From Polaribacter sp. SA4-10 (GTDB lineage Bacteria > Bacteroidota > Bacteroidia > Flavobacteriales > Flavobacteriaceae), in NCBI RefSeq assembly GCF_002163835.1, contig NZ_CP019331.1, positions 3,297,573 to 3,361,572 on the forward strand: a stretch of DNA of 64,000 bases, read 5' to 3'. The notes under the pieces were generated by a model that searched no databases, was not told where the DNA came from, and saw nothing but the letters and a program-made list of their open reading frames with translations. Position numbers and translations under genes: made by a program. Of the stretch, positions 37,425 to 46,252 are shown piece by piece. Position 1 is the first letter of the stretch, and the number at the start of each line of letters is the position of its first letter.

Positions 37425-38600
37425 TTAAATTCTTTCTATTACCATTGCGCTAGCACCACCACCACCATTACAGATTGCTGCAGCACCTATTTTAGCATTA
37501 TTTTGCTTCAAAATTGAAGTTAATGCGATAATAATTCTTGCTCCAGAAACACCTAAAGGATGTCCTAAAGAAACTGCACCACCATTTACATTCACGTTGT
37601 CTGATTGTAAATTTAAGATTTTCATATTTGCTAAACCAACTACAGCAAAAGCTTCATTTAGTTCAAAATAATCTACATCTTCAATAGCAATATTTGCTTT
37701 GGATAAAGCTTTAGGTAAAGCTTTTGCCGGTGCTGTTGTAAACCATTTTGGTTCATGTGCAGCATCTGCATAACCTCTTATTTTTGCAATTGGTGTAATA
37801 TTTAATTCTTTTGCCTTATCAGCAGACATTAATATTAATGCAGCTCCACCATCATTAATTGTTGATGCGTTTGCAGCGGTAACGGTTCCGTCTTTTGTAA
37901 AAGCAGCACGTAAAGCAGGAATTTTTTCCATTTTCACATTTTTATACTCTTCATCTTCAGAGAATAGTAAAGGTTCTCCACGTCTTTGTGGAATCTCTAC
38001 AGGAACAATTTCATCATCAAATTTTCCTTCGCTCCAAGCTTTCGCAGTACGAGTGTAAGATTCTATGGCAAAATTATCCTGATCTTCTCTAGAGAACTTA
38101 TATTCAGTTGCACATTCATCTGCGCAAACACCCATTGCAACTTTTTCGTAAGCATCAACTAAGCCATCTTTTTGCATTCCATCTTCCATGGTAATTGGTC
38201 CAAATTTAGAACCCGTTCTAGCATGTTGGTAATGTGGTATAGAACTCATATTTTCCATTCCCCCAGCAACCACTATCTCTGCATCGCCTAAAGCAATTGC
38301 TTGTGCAGCAAACATAATAGATTTCATTCCAGAAGAACAAACTTTATTAACAGTTGTACAAGGAACAGTATTGGGTATGCCAGCAAAAATTGCAGCTTGT
38401 CTTGCAGGAGCTTGTCCTAAACCAGCGGAAACTACATTTCCCATATAAACTTCATCAACCAATTCTGGTTTTAGATTAATTTTGTTTAAAGCACCTTTAA
38501 TGGCAATTGCGCCTAATTTTGGTGCAGGAATACTAGATAAACTTCCCATAAAACTCCCAATTGGAGTTCTAGCTACTGATACAATTACAACTTCTTTCAT
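37425..38600 (-). CDS. acetyl-CoA C-acetyltransferase (thiolase)
   Basis: A 391-aa thiolase of normal length. Active-site residues are Cys88 in VNKVCSSGMKS, the histidine in GHPLGVSG and the final cysteine in AICNGGGGAS. It joins or cleaves acetyl-CoA units (acetoacetyl-CoA or beta-ketoacyl-CoA). Biosynthetic versus degradative use cannot be decided from sequence alone; flavobacterial homologues are usually annotated as acetyl-CoA acetyltransferase. It may be co-transcribed with the NlpC/P60 gene. Confidence 0.93.
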   Translation of the reverse strand: MKEVVIVSVARTPIGSFMGSLSSIPAPKLGAIAIKGALNKINLKPELVDEVYMGNVVSAGLGQAPARQAAIFAGIPNTVPCTTVNKVCSSGMKSIMFAAQAIALGDAEIVVAGGMENMSSIPHYQHARTGSKFGPITMEDGMQKDGLVDAYEKVAMGVCADECATEYKFSREDQDNFAIESYTRTAKAWSEGKFDDEIVPVEIPQRRGEPLLFSEDEEYKNVKMEKIPALRAAFTKDGTVTAANASTINDGGAALILMSADKAKELNITPIAKIRGYADAAHEPKWFTTAPAKALPKALSKANIAIEDVDYFELNEAFAVVGLANMKILNLQSDNVNVNGGAVSLGHPLGVSGARIIIALTSILKQNNAKIGAAAICNGGGGASAMVIERI

Positions 38601-38786
38601 ATGTTTTCTTATTCTATTTTACGATTAAGGTGTTTGAATATTTAAATTTAATGTAATAAAACATTCTTTCTTTTATGATAAATTTAAATTTTAAATGATA
38701 TAGGTCTTATTTGACAAAAATAACTAATTTTAATCAATTTGTGTTTTATAAAGTAATTAGAATTTCTAACCTTAAAAATTTTACTG

Positions 38787-38794
38787 TAAGTTTG
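38787..38794 (+). promoter_or_regulatory. Bacteroidetes -7 promoter box of the PgpH-like gene
   Basis: TAAGTTTG fits the TAnnTTTG consensus 19 nt before the ATG. A purine-rich GAAGAGAG lies between the box and the start. Confidence 0.6.
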
Positions 38795-38813
38795 TTGTTA
38801 GAAGAGAGATAAC

Positions 38814-40877
38814 ATGAGTGAAATAGTTAATAAATTATATCAAAACAGCACCATTATTTATAAAGTAATGCTGTTTTTAATTACCACTACTGCTATTGTA
38901 TACCTATTTCCAAAAGGAGGACAGTTTAAATATGATTTTAGCAATGGTCAGCTTTGGAAGTATGATAATTTATACGCACCATTTGATTTTGCAGTTCAAA
39001 AAACGGAGGAGGAAATTAAAACTGAAAAGAAGCAAATAGAAGTAAATGCGAAACACTATTTTTTTTATGATTCTACTGTGTTTTCTGATGTAAGTTCAAC
39101 TTTTAATAAAAGAGTTTCTGCTTTTAGTCCTTCAGATTCGTTAACGATAGAAGAAGTAAGAAATTTAGAGGTTATAGGGAGAAATGTAATTGACAAAGTG
39201 TATGAATCAGGTTTTTTAGAGGTAGTAAGCCAAGGCAGGGTTTCTAATAAAAATGGATTAATAGCGCTGCGTAAAGAGAATGCGGTGCAAGATGTTTTAT
39301 ACAAACGTTTACTGCGTTCTAAAGATGTATTGGCCATAATAAAGAATAATTTAGGAAATGAATCCTACTCTTTTGGTAAAAAAAGAATGTTGGATATTCT
39401 TACTGAAATCATTAAACCCAATGTTTCATTTGATAAAGAGTATACAACTAAAGTAATAGACACAGAAATTAAAAATATCTCTTATACAAAAGGTAAAATA
39501 TCTTCTGGTGGACTTATTATTTTAAAAGGAGACATTGTAGAGGGTAAAAAATTAGCCATTTTAAATTCATTGAAAAGCGAATCTGAATCTAAAGTTTGGA
39601 CAGACTCTAACTATAATTGGATTATTTTTGGTTATACAATTTTAGTAGCTTTAGCTTTGTTGATGTTGCTCTTATTTCTTAATAAATACAGGTTAGAAAT
39701 TTACAACAACAATAATAAAGTCACCTTTATCTTTTTCAATGTATTTTCAATGGTTTTTATTCAAACATTGGTTGTTAAATATAATTCAGATTATTTATAT
39801 GTTGTTCCTTTAAGTGTACTTCCAATTGTTTTAAAAGCTTTTTTTGATGCCCGTTTAGGTTTGTTTACACATGTTTTAACAGTATTGCTTTTAGGGTATA
39901 TCGTTCCAAATAGTTTCGAGTTTATTTACCTTCATATTATTGCAGGTATTGTTACAATTCTTACAGTTTCAGAATTATATAAAAGAGCAAACTTATTTAT
40001 TTCAGTTGCTCAGATTACCTTTATTTATATGATTACCTATTTTGCATTTTCTATTATAAAAGAAGGAAATGCATCTCAAATAAATTGGGGTTATTTCATG
40101 CTTTTTTCAGCAAATGGATTATTATCATTTTTATCGATAATATTAATATACATATATGAAAAAGTTTTTGGTTTGGTCTCTGATGTTACTTTATTAGAGC
40201 TGTCTAATACAAATACAAAGCTTTTAAGAGAGTTAAATGAGAAAGCTCCAGGAACTTTTCAGCATTCTATGCAAGTTGCAAATTTAGCAGAAGCAGCAGC
40301 AAATGAAATTGGTGCCAACTCCATGTTGGTTAGAACAGGAGCTTTGTATCATGATATTGGTAAAATGCTAAATCCTATGTATTTTACAGAGAACCAATCT
40401 ACAGGTGTTAATCCTCATAATGAATTATCGCCAATGGATAGTGCTAAGATAATTACAGATCACGTTATTAAAGGAGTAGAGTTAGCAAAAAAATATAAGC
40501 TACCAGATAGAGTAATCGATTTTATTAGGACACATCACGGTACAAGTCTTACCTATTATTTTTATATGAAAGAAAAAGAAATGAACCCAGATGTTGAGGT
40601 TGATATTAAGGATTTTCAATACCATGGACCCATTCCTTTTTCTAAAGAGACTGCAATTCTAATGATGTGTGATGCTGCAGAGGCAGCATCAAAAAGTATT
40701 CAAAAACCAACAGCACAAACAATTAGTGATTTAATAGATAAAATTATTAACAAGCAAATGGCTGATAATCAGTTTTTAAATTCTGATATAACCTTTAGAG
40801 AGATTCAGATTATTAAGAAAGTAATCAAGAAAAAACTCATGAATATTTACCATTTAAGAGTTGAATACCCGGAGTAG
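38814..40877 (+). CDS. 7TM-HD family phosphohydrolase (PgpH-like c-di-AMP phosphodiesterase)
   Basis: A 687-aa membrane protein. An N-terminal helix (about 17-33) leads into an extracytoplasmic 7TMR-HDED domain (about 45-260), followed by seven membrane helices (about 268-450). The cytosolic HD domain (about 470-680) has HSMQVANLAEAAANEIG, the HD pair in LYHDIGKM and later THHG and CDAAEAASKS. In Listeria and other bacteria this family hydrolyses c-di-AMP to pApA. Length and domains match. It is transcribed alone, just before the tRNA cluster. Confidence 0.92.
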   Translation: MSEIVNKLYQNSTIIYKVMLFLITTTAIVYLFPKGGQFKYDFSNGQLWKYDNLYAPFDFAVQKTEEEIKTEKKQIEVNAKHYFFYDSTVFSDVSSTFNKRVSAFSPSDSLTIEEVRNLEVIGRNVIDKVYESGFLEVVSQGRVSNKNGLIALRKENAVQDVLYKRLLRSKDVLAIIKNNLGNESYSFGKKRMLDILTEIIKPNVSFDKEYTTKVIDTEIKNISYTKGKISSGGLIILKGDIVEGKKLAILNSLKSESESKVWTDSNYNWIIFGYTILVALALLMLLLFLNKYRLEIYNNNNKVTFIFFNVFSMVFIQTLVVKYNSDYLYVVPLSVLPIVLKAFFDARLGLFTHVLTVLLLGYIVPNSFEFIYLHIIAGIVTILTVSELYKRANLFISVAQITFIYMITYFAFSIIKEGNASQINWGYFMLFSANGLLSFLSIILIYIYEKVFGLVSDVTLLELSNTNTKLLRELNEKAPGTFQHSMQVANLAEAAANEIGANSMLVRTGALYHDIGKMLNPMYFTENQSTGVNPHNELSPMDSAKIITDHVIKGVELAKKYKLPDRVIDFIRTHHGTSLTYYFYMKEKEMNPDVEVDIKDFQYHGPIPFSKETAILMMCDAAEAASKSIQKPTAQTISDLIDKIINKQMADNQFLNSDITFREIQIIKKVIKKKLMNIYHLRVEYPE

Positions 40878-40931
40878 AAAAAAAATGCAGAAATAAATTA
40901 AAAATGGCTTGCTTGTTTGTAATTCTAATAC

Positions 40932-40939
40932 TACATTTG
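40932..40939 (+). promoter_or_regulatory. -7 promoter box of the tRNA cluster
   Basis: TACATTTG fits TAnnTTTG, 39 nt upstream of tRNA-Ser. A TTTG lies upstream at 40916-40919, closer than a typical -33 box. Confidence 0.55.
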
Positions 40940-40978
40940 CACTCGCATTTTTAAACAAGTGCTATTAAGTTCAAAACC

Positions 40979-41062
40979 GGAGAGGTGCCAGAGTGGTAAT
41001 GGAGCAGATTGCTAATCTGTCGACGGGTGACTGTCGCCAGGGTTCGAGTCCCTGTCTCTCCG
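40979..41062 (+). tRNA. tRNA-Ser (anticodon GCT)
   Basis: An 84-nt class II tRNA. Acceptor GGAGAGG pairs with TCTCTCC (one G-U), the anticodon stem-loop is GCAGA-TTGCTAA-TCTGT, there is a long variable arm (CGACGGGTGACTGTCG) and the T-arm is CAGGGTTCGAGTCCCTG. The anticodon GCT reads AGC/AGU. Confidence 0.96.
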
Positions 41063-41135
41063 CAATAATTAGTTAATTCGGGGTGTAGTTTTTTTCGATA
41101 ATATAGAAACAAATTACACTACTATATTACACTTT

Positions 41136-41210
41136 CGGGGTGTAGCGTAGCCCGGTCATCGCGCCTCGTTTGGGACGAGGAGGTCGCAGGTTCGAATCCT
41201 GCCACCCCGA
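41136..41210 (+). tRNA. tRNA-Pro (anticodon TGG)
   Basis: A 75-nt cloverleaf with acceptor CGGGGTG/CACCCCG, anticodon stem-loop CCTCG-TTTGGGA-CGAGG and T-arm GCAGGTTCGAATCCTGC. Discriminator A, no encoded CCA. The 5' end plus two upstream bases (TTCGGGGTGTAG) is also present at 41077-41088. Confidence 0.96.
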
Positions 41211-41239
41211 CACTGTTTTCGTAGAAACATAAAAACTAC

Positions 41240-41313
41240 GGGCTCTTAGCTCAGCTGGATAGAGCACCTCCCTTCTAAGGAGGCGGTCGCAGGTTCGAAT
41301 CCTGCAGGGCTCA
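41240..41313 (+). tRNA. tRNA-Arg (anticodon TCT)
   Basis: A 74-nt cloverleaf: acceptor GGGCTCT with AGGGCTC (two G-U pairs), anticodon stem-loop CCTCC-CTTCTAA-GGAGG, T-arm GCAGGTTCGAATCCTGC, discriminator A. The last five bases are the start of a 32-bp direct repeat that recurs at 41996. Confidence 0.95.
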
Positions 41314-41340
41314 CTTAAACCTTACTAGAAATAGTAAGGT
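41309..41340 (+). repeat. att-like direct repeat, copy 1 (tRNA-Arg 3' end plus terminator)
   Basis: GCTCACTTAAACCTTACTAG and the following 12 nt are repeated exactly at 41996-42027. A diverged third copy lies at 46615-46645. The repeat starts inside the tRNA 3' end and includes the transcription terminator hairpin. This is what integration at a tRNA 3' end leaves behind. Confidence 0.75.
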
Positions 41341-41346
41341 TTTTTG
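41317..41346 (+). terminator. terminator of the tRNA cluster
   Basis: AAACCTTACTA-gaaa-TAGTAAGGTTTTTTG follows tRNA-Arg directly. It is identical to the hairpin at 42004-42030 and similar to 46623-46646. Confidence 0.85.
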
Positions 41347-41365
41347 TTTTTATTAAAAACTAAAT

Positions 41366-41986
41366 ATGAAAATAAAAATTTTATTCTTACTATTATTTAT
41401 TAGTGCTATTAATTTTGGACAATCATCAATTAAGTATTTTATTAAGGGTGGACTAAGTTCTTCTAATACAGTTTTTCATGTTATTAAAAATGGGAGTTCT
41501 TCTATTAGAGAATTTGACAATAGAAATTCTTTTTATGTTGGAACAGGTTTTGAGATTCTGTTAAGTTCAAAACAAAATGATTTATTATTTCAAGTAGAAT
41601 TAGTTTACTCTGAACAAGGATGGGTTATTCATTATACTTATTCAGGTTATGTAATTCACGAACTAAATCAAATCAATTTACCAATTATAATTAAAAAAAG
41701 AATATTTAAAAATTTATTTGCAATCACTGGAGGCTACCTTGGCCATGTTATTCATTCTAAAGAGAAAAGTTATGATAATCCAAACAGATTTGAAATAGAA
41801 GGATATAAAAATTTTGATGCTGGGTTAGTTTTAGGCTTGGAATATAAATTTAAGTTTGGAGGTTTTTTAGAAACCAAGTACATGCATGGTTTAGCGGATG
41901 TTTCAAAAGTTTCATACCCTTCGTCATTTATCGAACATGAGTACAAAAATAGAATAATTCAGATAGGAATTGGATTTCAATTTTAA
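41366..41986 (+). CDS. exported outer-membrane beta-barrel protein (PorT-like)
   Basis: A 206-aa protein with a signal peptide (1-18, ending INFGQ) followed by beta strands typical of small Bacteroidetes barrels: IKYFIKGGLSSSNT, FYVGTGFEILLS, FQVELVYSEQGW, FDAGLVLGLEYKF, and a terminal aromatic strand IIQIGIGFQF ending in Phe. The outer membrane beta-barrel (PorT) family is a good fit; the function is unknown. The gene lies precisely between the two exact 32-bp repeats, so it may have arrived with that insertion. Confidence 0.75.
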   Translation: MKIKILFLLLFISAINFGQSSIKYFIKGGLSSSNTVFHVIKNGSSSIREFDNRNSFYVGTGFEILLSSKQNDLLFQVELVYSEQGWVIHYTYSGYVIHELNQINLPIIIKKRIFKNLFAITGGYLGHVIHSKEKSYDNPNRFEIEGYKNFDAGLVLGLEYKFKFGGFLETKYMHGLADVSKVSYPSSFIEHEYKNRIIQIGIGFQF

Positions 41987-41995
41987 CCTTTCAAA

Positions 41996-42027
41996 GCTCA
42001 CTTAAACCTTACTAGAAATAGTAAGGT
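41996..42027 (+). repeat. att-like direct repeat, copy 2
   Basis: Exact copy of 41309-41340: the last five bases of tRNA-Arg, then the terminator hairpin. The rest of the tRNA is absent here (preceded by ttttaacctttcaaa), so it looks like the far junction of an insertion. Confidence 0.75.
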
Positions 42028-42162
42028 CTTTTTTTTTCTATAGGTTTTATAAGCGTTTTTAGTATTTCACATCAGTTTCAATATTAACTTCAAAATAAAC
42101 TAAACCTTTAATTAAACAGCACCTTTTAGGTACCCGCTTTTAAAAAAAAAAAAACTAAAAAC

Positions 42163-42300
42163 ATGAATAATTTCAAATTATCAGTATTATTTGTTTTGCA
42201 AAAAATCAAAATGAATAAAAAAGGGCAATGCCCTACAAAGTGTAGAATTACATTTGTGAAAAGTAGGAAAGAATTCTCTGCAGGTATCTTTACTATCTAA
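42163..42300 (+). pseudogene. N-terminal relic of a tyrosine recombinase (integrase)
   Basis: A 45-aa frame with LSVLFVLQKIKMNKKGQCP, then KCRITFVKSRKEFSAGIF and a stop. This is the Arm-type DNA-binding start of Bacteroidetes integrases (a basic NKKGxxPxxCRIT segment followed by RKEFSTGI). The SAM-like and catalytic domains are missing, so it is dead. It aligns in DNA with the start of the second relic at 43640 (shared aaagaattctc and gggtatcttta-type blocks). Confidence 0.75.
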
Positions 42301-42559
42301 CTAAATTAAGAGATCGTATTTTAAGTAACGATTTTAAATTAGGTTTAGTCCTTACCCTATTAAGATTTACAATAATTTGGTTATTATAGAAAAATAGAAG
42401 CTGATATTCAGGTATATATGTTGTTTGAAAACAGATTCAAATAGTATAAATTCGATAAAAAAAAAAGACGTTTACTTATGATAACACTACGATAACTAAA
42501 TGAAGTGTAAACTGCTAAAAAGTGTTTTTATATTTATTGAAATTTAAATCAAACATTCT

Positions 42560-42646
42560 ATGGAAAAAGGTTTTAATCAGACAACATTCTTATTGATGAT
42601 GTTATTTCTAATTTCTTGCTCCCCGCAATCAAAAGAAAGTGAGTAA
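42560..42646 (+). pseudogene. truncated lipoprotein signal relic, 28 aa
   Basis: ATG-initiated frame MEKGFNQTTFLLMMLFLISC followed by SPQSKESE and a stop. It has a convincing lipobox (LISC) but no mature domain. It is probably the start of a broken lipoprotein gene, or a chance frame. Confidence 0.4.
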
Positions 42647-43179
42647 AGAGATTAAAAGGTAATAATGAAATTTTGTTTGTAGATAATTATTCTTTCATCT
42701 TTTTTATTACGGAAACCAACTATTTTAAATGTGGTTTACCGTAACAAGAATAAAAAAACATAGTATAACTTTGCAGAATGGTTATTAATACTAAGGTGAA
42801 AGAGCGTACTATTTCTTTTATTAGTAGATTAATTTAGGGATTTGTTCATATATAGCGAATTAACTGTTCAACATGAACACAAAATAAACTAAGAGATAAA
42901 ATTATTATATAATGAAAATTCTCTAGGTATATTCCTTTAAAAAAAAAGAAATTTAGTTCAGATTTGAAGAGGAGATACTCAGCCGATAGCACACGCTTTT
43001 ATATAACTAGTTGTGCAACATTAAAAAAAAATATATTACGGAAGAAAGATATAAAAAATAGCAATTTTTGTACTTAAACGAAAGATAAATAATAAAATAA
43101 GTGTCAGTTATAAAACGATAAGTTAGTGCTTAAAATCGACTAATTTTCATATACAAGACTGTTAGACAAAATTTAAACT

Positions 43180-43635
43180 ATGACAATAATCATCATATTA
43201 ATAATAGGAGTTATAATTGGCTTTTTCATTTATAACTTTACTATAACAGACCAAGAAGAACACATATATAGTGAAGAATTTAAAAAAAGAAAAAATGACA
43301 AAGAAAGAAATGAGAGCATAATTCGAATGGCAAATAACATAAGTCTTCCAATTGAAGAAGTTAAAGAAGATTATATCAAAGACTTAAAAAAGAATAATAT
43401 TAAAGCCGATTTTAGAGAAGAAATGTTCTTTCAGATTGGAGTAAAAAAAATAGAAGAATCAATATCCTTTAATATTTCTCCTCAAAATACAGTCACTGCT
43501 ATAATGGAAGAATGGCTGATTGAGTACTTTGATACTTTAAAAGAGGAATCCTCTGAAGTTGACAATTTCATAAAAGACAATTTTGAAATGTTCAGTAAAT
43601 TAAAAAATATACAAAAAAGGAGACTGTCCTCTTAG
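43180..43635 (+). CDS. hypothetical membrane-anchored protein, 151 aa
   Basis: A 151-aa protein with one N-terminal membrane helix (1-19, very Ile-rich) and a long charged helical cytosolic region, including RKNDKERNESIIRMANNIS and a C-terminal DNFEMFSKLKNIQKRR. No family is recognised. It ends exactly where the second integrase relic begins, so its insertion may have displaced the start of that integrase. It is inside the tRNA-linked accessory zone. Confidence 0.6.
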   Translation: MTIIIILIIGVIIGFFIYNFTITDQEEHIYSEEFKKRKNDKERNESIIRMANNISLPIEEVKEDYIKDLKKNNIKADFREEMFFQIGVKKIEESISFNISPQNTVTAIMEEWLIEYFDTLKEESSEVDNFIKDNFEMFSKLKNIQKRRLSS

Positions 43636-43639
43636 ATGC

Positions 43640-44129
43640 AGGTTGACATTTTTAAAAAGTAGAAAAGAATTCTCAACGGGTATCTTTATTGAACTAGAAT
43701 ATTGGGATAACATAAAACAGAAAGCTTCTCTATAGAGCAAAGAAAACAGAATTTTAAATAAAAATATAAGCTTTGTTAATCATCAGATTAATGAGGCTTT
43801 TTTAATGCTTCAAATCTTACCTAATGACTTCGATATAGATGCTGTTTATAGAGAATATAAAGGAGAAGACTCTAAAGAGGAAATTACCCTTTTAGGAGCT
43901 TATGATTTACATAACCAGGAGACAAAAAAATGAATAGAAATTGACTTTAATATATTATCTTGGAGTAGGTATGTGGAGAGTAGAAGAGAAAGTAGGGCTA
44001 TTCATTACTAAATTCTACAAAAGAAAAGAGGTGAGACTTAAAGATTTGGACTTAAAATTCATTCAGGATTTAGAATATTTCTTCAAAATAGAATTAAAAC
44101 TAAAACAAGCTAGAGTATTTTTAATTTAA
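43640..44129 (+). pseudogene. tyrosine recombinase (integrase) relic with stops and frameshifts
   Basis: Translated in changing frames this reads KSRKEFSTGIFIELEYWDN, then NHQINEAFLMLQILPNDFDI, then EEITLLGAYDLHNQETKK with a stop, and after a frameshift VRLKDLDLKFIQDLEYFFK and ELKLKQ. These are the Arm-binding and SAM-like core-binding parts of Bacteroidetes site-specific integrases. The catalytic domain with its R-H-R-Y residues is absent. At least one internal stop (before SKENRIL) and one frameshift are visible. Confidence 0.85.
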
Positions 44130-44212
44130 TGTTGCCCTTTCTTACTTTTATTTGTGTTTAGTTCTCTATTTATGAATATCGATTTTTTGAGCTCCTATTT
44201 TTACAAAAAAAA

Positions 44213-44242
44213 AACCCTAAAAACGAATTAAGTCTTTAGGGT
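44213..44242 (-). terminator. terminator of the T9SS cargo operon
   Basis: AACCCTAAA-...-TTTAGGGTT hairpin, followed on the minus strand by ten T residues. It lies about 30 nt after the 53-aa gene. Confidence 0.8.
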
Positions 44243-44272
44243 TAAATAAAATTTTTGTTGGTAAGAATTTAT

Positions 44273-44434
44273 TTAAAATCCAGTTCCTGGAGCTTCCGGA
44301 CTTGCGGCTTGCGCTTTTTGCGGGCTCAATATTAAATAGGTTCCTAAAGCTGTTAAAGCGGCGTATTTACCATAACTACCAATCTTTGTTAAAGCTTCTT
44401 TACGATTAATATTTTCTGTATGTTTTTTATTCAT
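44273..44434 (-). CDS. small protein co-encoded with T9SS cargo, 53 aa
   Basis: A minus-strand frame from ATG 44434. A basic polar N terminus (MNKKHTENINRKEALTKIG) leads to a hydrophobic segment YAALTALGTYLILSPQKAQA ending in AQA, a plausible signal-peptidase site. After it comes a short SPEAPGTGF tail. The layout recalls a Tat-like or signal-peptide small protein without a clear twin arginine. Similar small proteins next to T9SS cargo occur in other Flavobacteria from memory, but no function is known. It is 27 nt downstream of the cargo gene. Confidence 0.7.
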   Translation of the reverse strand: MNKKHTENINRKEALTKIGSYGKYAALTALGTYLILSPQKAQAASPEAPGTGF

Positions 44435-44461
44435 AATGTTTCGTTTAAAAAGGAAAGGGGG

Positions 44462-46252
44462 TTATTGTTGGTTTAAAGTTATTTTTTTAGTGATGGTGCC
44501 TAAACTAGAATTAAGTTTTACAATATATATTCCAGTACTTAATGAAGGTAAACTAACTTTATGTACTCCGTTAGCAGTAACTTTAGTTTGTAACACTTGC
44601 TTTCCTAATAAAGAGAACATTGTAAAAGTAGCGTCTGTATTTAAACCCGTAATAGTTATTTCGTTTGAAGAAGATTTATATACACTAATGTCTTTTGCAT
44701 TTAAATTAGTTGTATTTAAGCTTTTTCCAGCAGTATGTATATAAAACTGACCAATTCCGTTTGCAGCTTCTGTTAATATAGTTGTATACGTGCTTTCAGA
44801 TAAGTTAGTAAAATCTCCTGTACTCTTATCTTCTAAAGACACACTTACGCCTTCTGGTAAGTTGGTGCTTTCTATAGAAAAAGTAATTTCTTCACCTTTA
44901 TTGGCAATAATACCAACGGGAATAATAGAAGCGTCATTTTTTGGTAAAGTTTGAATTGCTAAATGTTTCCCTTTGTTATCGCTAACTAATTCTGTAAACA
45001 CAGCAAAACTATAGCTGTCACCACCAAACATTTTAGAATCATAACCGTTATCATAACCCGTTGTTTTTCCGTCTATATAAAATACTTTTGCTGCACTTTT
45101 AGTGTTTTTATTTTCAATAAATAATTCAAAACTACTTGTCGCTTCTTCTCTTGTAAAAGTACCTGAACTTAGAACACCTAGATTTGCTACATCGAAATCC
45201 ATAAGTCCATCATTTTCTACTTCTATAAAAAAACCTTGTCCTGGTACTAGCTGAAAAGACTCCGCACTATTTTTAGTTATATATTGAGTTCCATTATATA
45301 ACCACATAGTTGGTGATTTTAGCCTACTGCTGCCATCTCCATTGGTATTATAATTGGCATTCAAAAGAAGTTTACCATCCATATAAGCGGTAAAAGGGTT
45401 TCCTACTAAAAAATAGTCATTTCTAGCAACAGGATTAGGAAATCCGGTTCCTTGAGTGACAGAAATAGTTTGGCTTGTTGTGTTTGGCGCACCTGTAAAA
45501 GAAACATCACCCGCAGAGGTTAATAAGATAGAATACCCTTTTCCTGTAGTTAACGGATTACTGTTAGTCTCATCAACCTTTTCATAAACATATGGAACTG
45601 GACCAGAATTTAAATAAGAGGCAAGCCCTACGTTATTGCCATTTGTGGCTACATTAACATTGTCTTTTATACCTTGAATACTTTGTCCACTAACAGGTGA
45701 GCTAATTAAATGCCAATTTGTGTCCAGTATATTTCTTTTGTATGTAATGACACCATCACCTGTTCCATCTCCATCTATTGCATTGTCTGTAGTAAGAGAA
45801 GCGTCAGATTCAAGTGTAAAAGTAGCAGTACTCGGAACAGTTATGGTTCCACTAGATGCTACTGAACCTGTTGCTGTAAAAGCAGTTCCAGCTTCAAGAG
45901 TAAGAGTAGCAGTACTCGTAATAATTACGGCTCCATTAGAGGTTACAGTACCATCTGCTAATGTAAAAGTAGCAGTACCATTAATAGTCATGTTATTAAA
46001 TACTATGTTATCTGCACCTTCAACTTGTGGGTAATTAGTATTAGGTAAAGTAAGAGTATTAATAATAATATTGTCAATAGAACCAGGTACATCTGTGTTC
46101 CAATTACCTGCATTATTATAACTAGGGTCAGGAATGACATTTGGGAAAGCACCTGCTGTACCATTACCAGTCCAAGTACTTTGTGCTTGTAAATTAATTG
46201 AATTTAATAGTAAAAATGTTGAGAACAACAAGTATATTATTTTTCTTTTCAT
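44462..46252 (-). CDS. secreted T9SS type A sorting-domain protein
   Basis: A 596-aa exported protein with signal peptide (1-24, ending NLQAQ). A parallel beta-helix-like stretch of short repeats follows (about 60-165; TITSTATLTLEAGTAF, TVPSTATFTLESDASL), then a beta-sandwich region (170-510). The C terminus (about 515-596) is a type A sorting domain ending GIYIVKLNSSLGTITKKITL. Such proteins cross the outer membrane by type IX secretion and are cleaved or attached at the surface. No catalytic motif is visible, so it may be an adhesin or matrix protein. Confidence 0.85.
   Translation of the reverse strand: MKRKIIYLLFSTFLLLNSINLQAQSTWTGNGTAGAFPNVIPDPSYNNAGNWNTDVPGSIDNIIINTLTLPNTNYPQVEGADNIVFNNMTINGTATFTLADGTVTSNGAVIITSTATLTLEAGTAFTATGSVASSGTITVPSTATFTLESDASLTTDNAIDGDGTGDGVITYKRNILDTNWHLISSPVSGQSIQGIKDNVNVATNGNNVGLASYLNSGPVPYVYEKVDETNSNPLTTGKGYSILLTSAGDVSFTGAPNTTSQTISVTQGTGFPNPVARNDYFLVGNPFTAYMDGKLLLNANYNTNGDGSSRLKSPTMWLYNGTQYITKNSAESFQLVPGQGFFIEVENDGLMDFDVANLGVLSSGTFTREEATSSFELFIENKNTKSAAKVFYIDGKTTGYDNGYDSKMFGGDSYSFAVFTELVSDNKGKHLAIQTLPKNDASIIPVGIIANKGEEITFSIESTNLPEGVSVSLEDKSTGDFTNLSESTYTTILTEAANGIGQFYIHTAGKSLNTTNLNAKDISVYKSSSNEITITGLNTDATFTMFSLLGKQVLQTKVTANGVHKVSLPSLSTGIYIVKLNSSLGTITKKITLNQQ

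Larger units (their letters stand above)
42028..43179. other. 1.15-kb region of decayed accessory DNA
   Basis: Contains an integrase relic (42163-42300), a 28-aa lipoprotein-signal-like frame (42560-42646, FLISCSPQ then a stop), a TAACTTTG promoter-like box (42766-42773) before a 19-aa dead frame, and many stops. No intact gene is visible. It reads as degraded mobile and cargo DNA. Confidence 0.5.
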
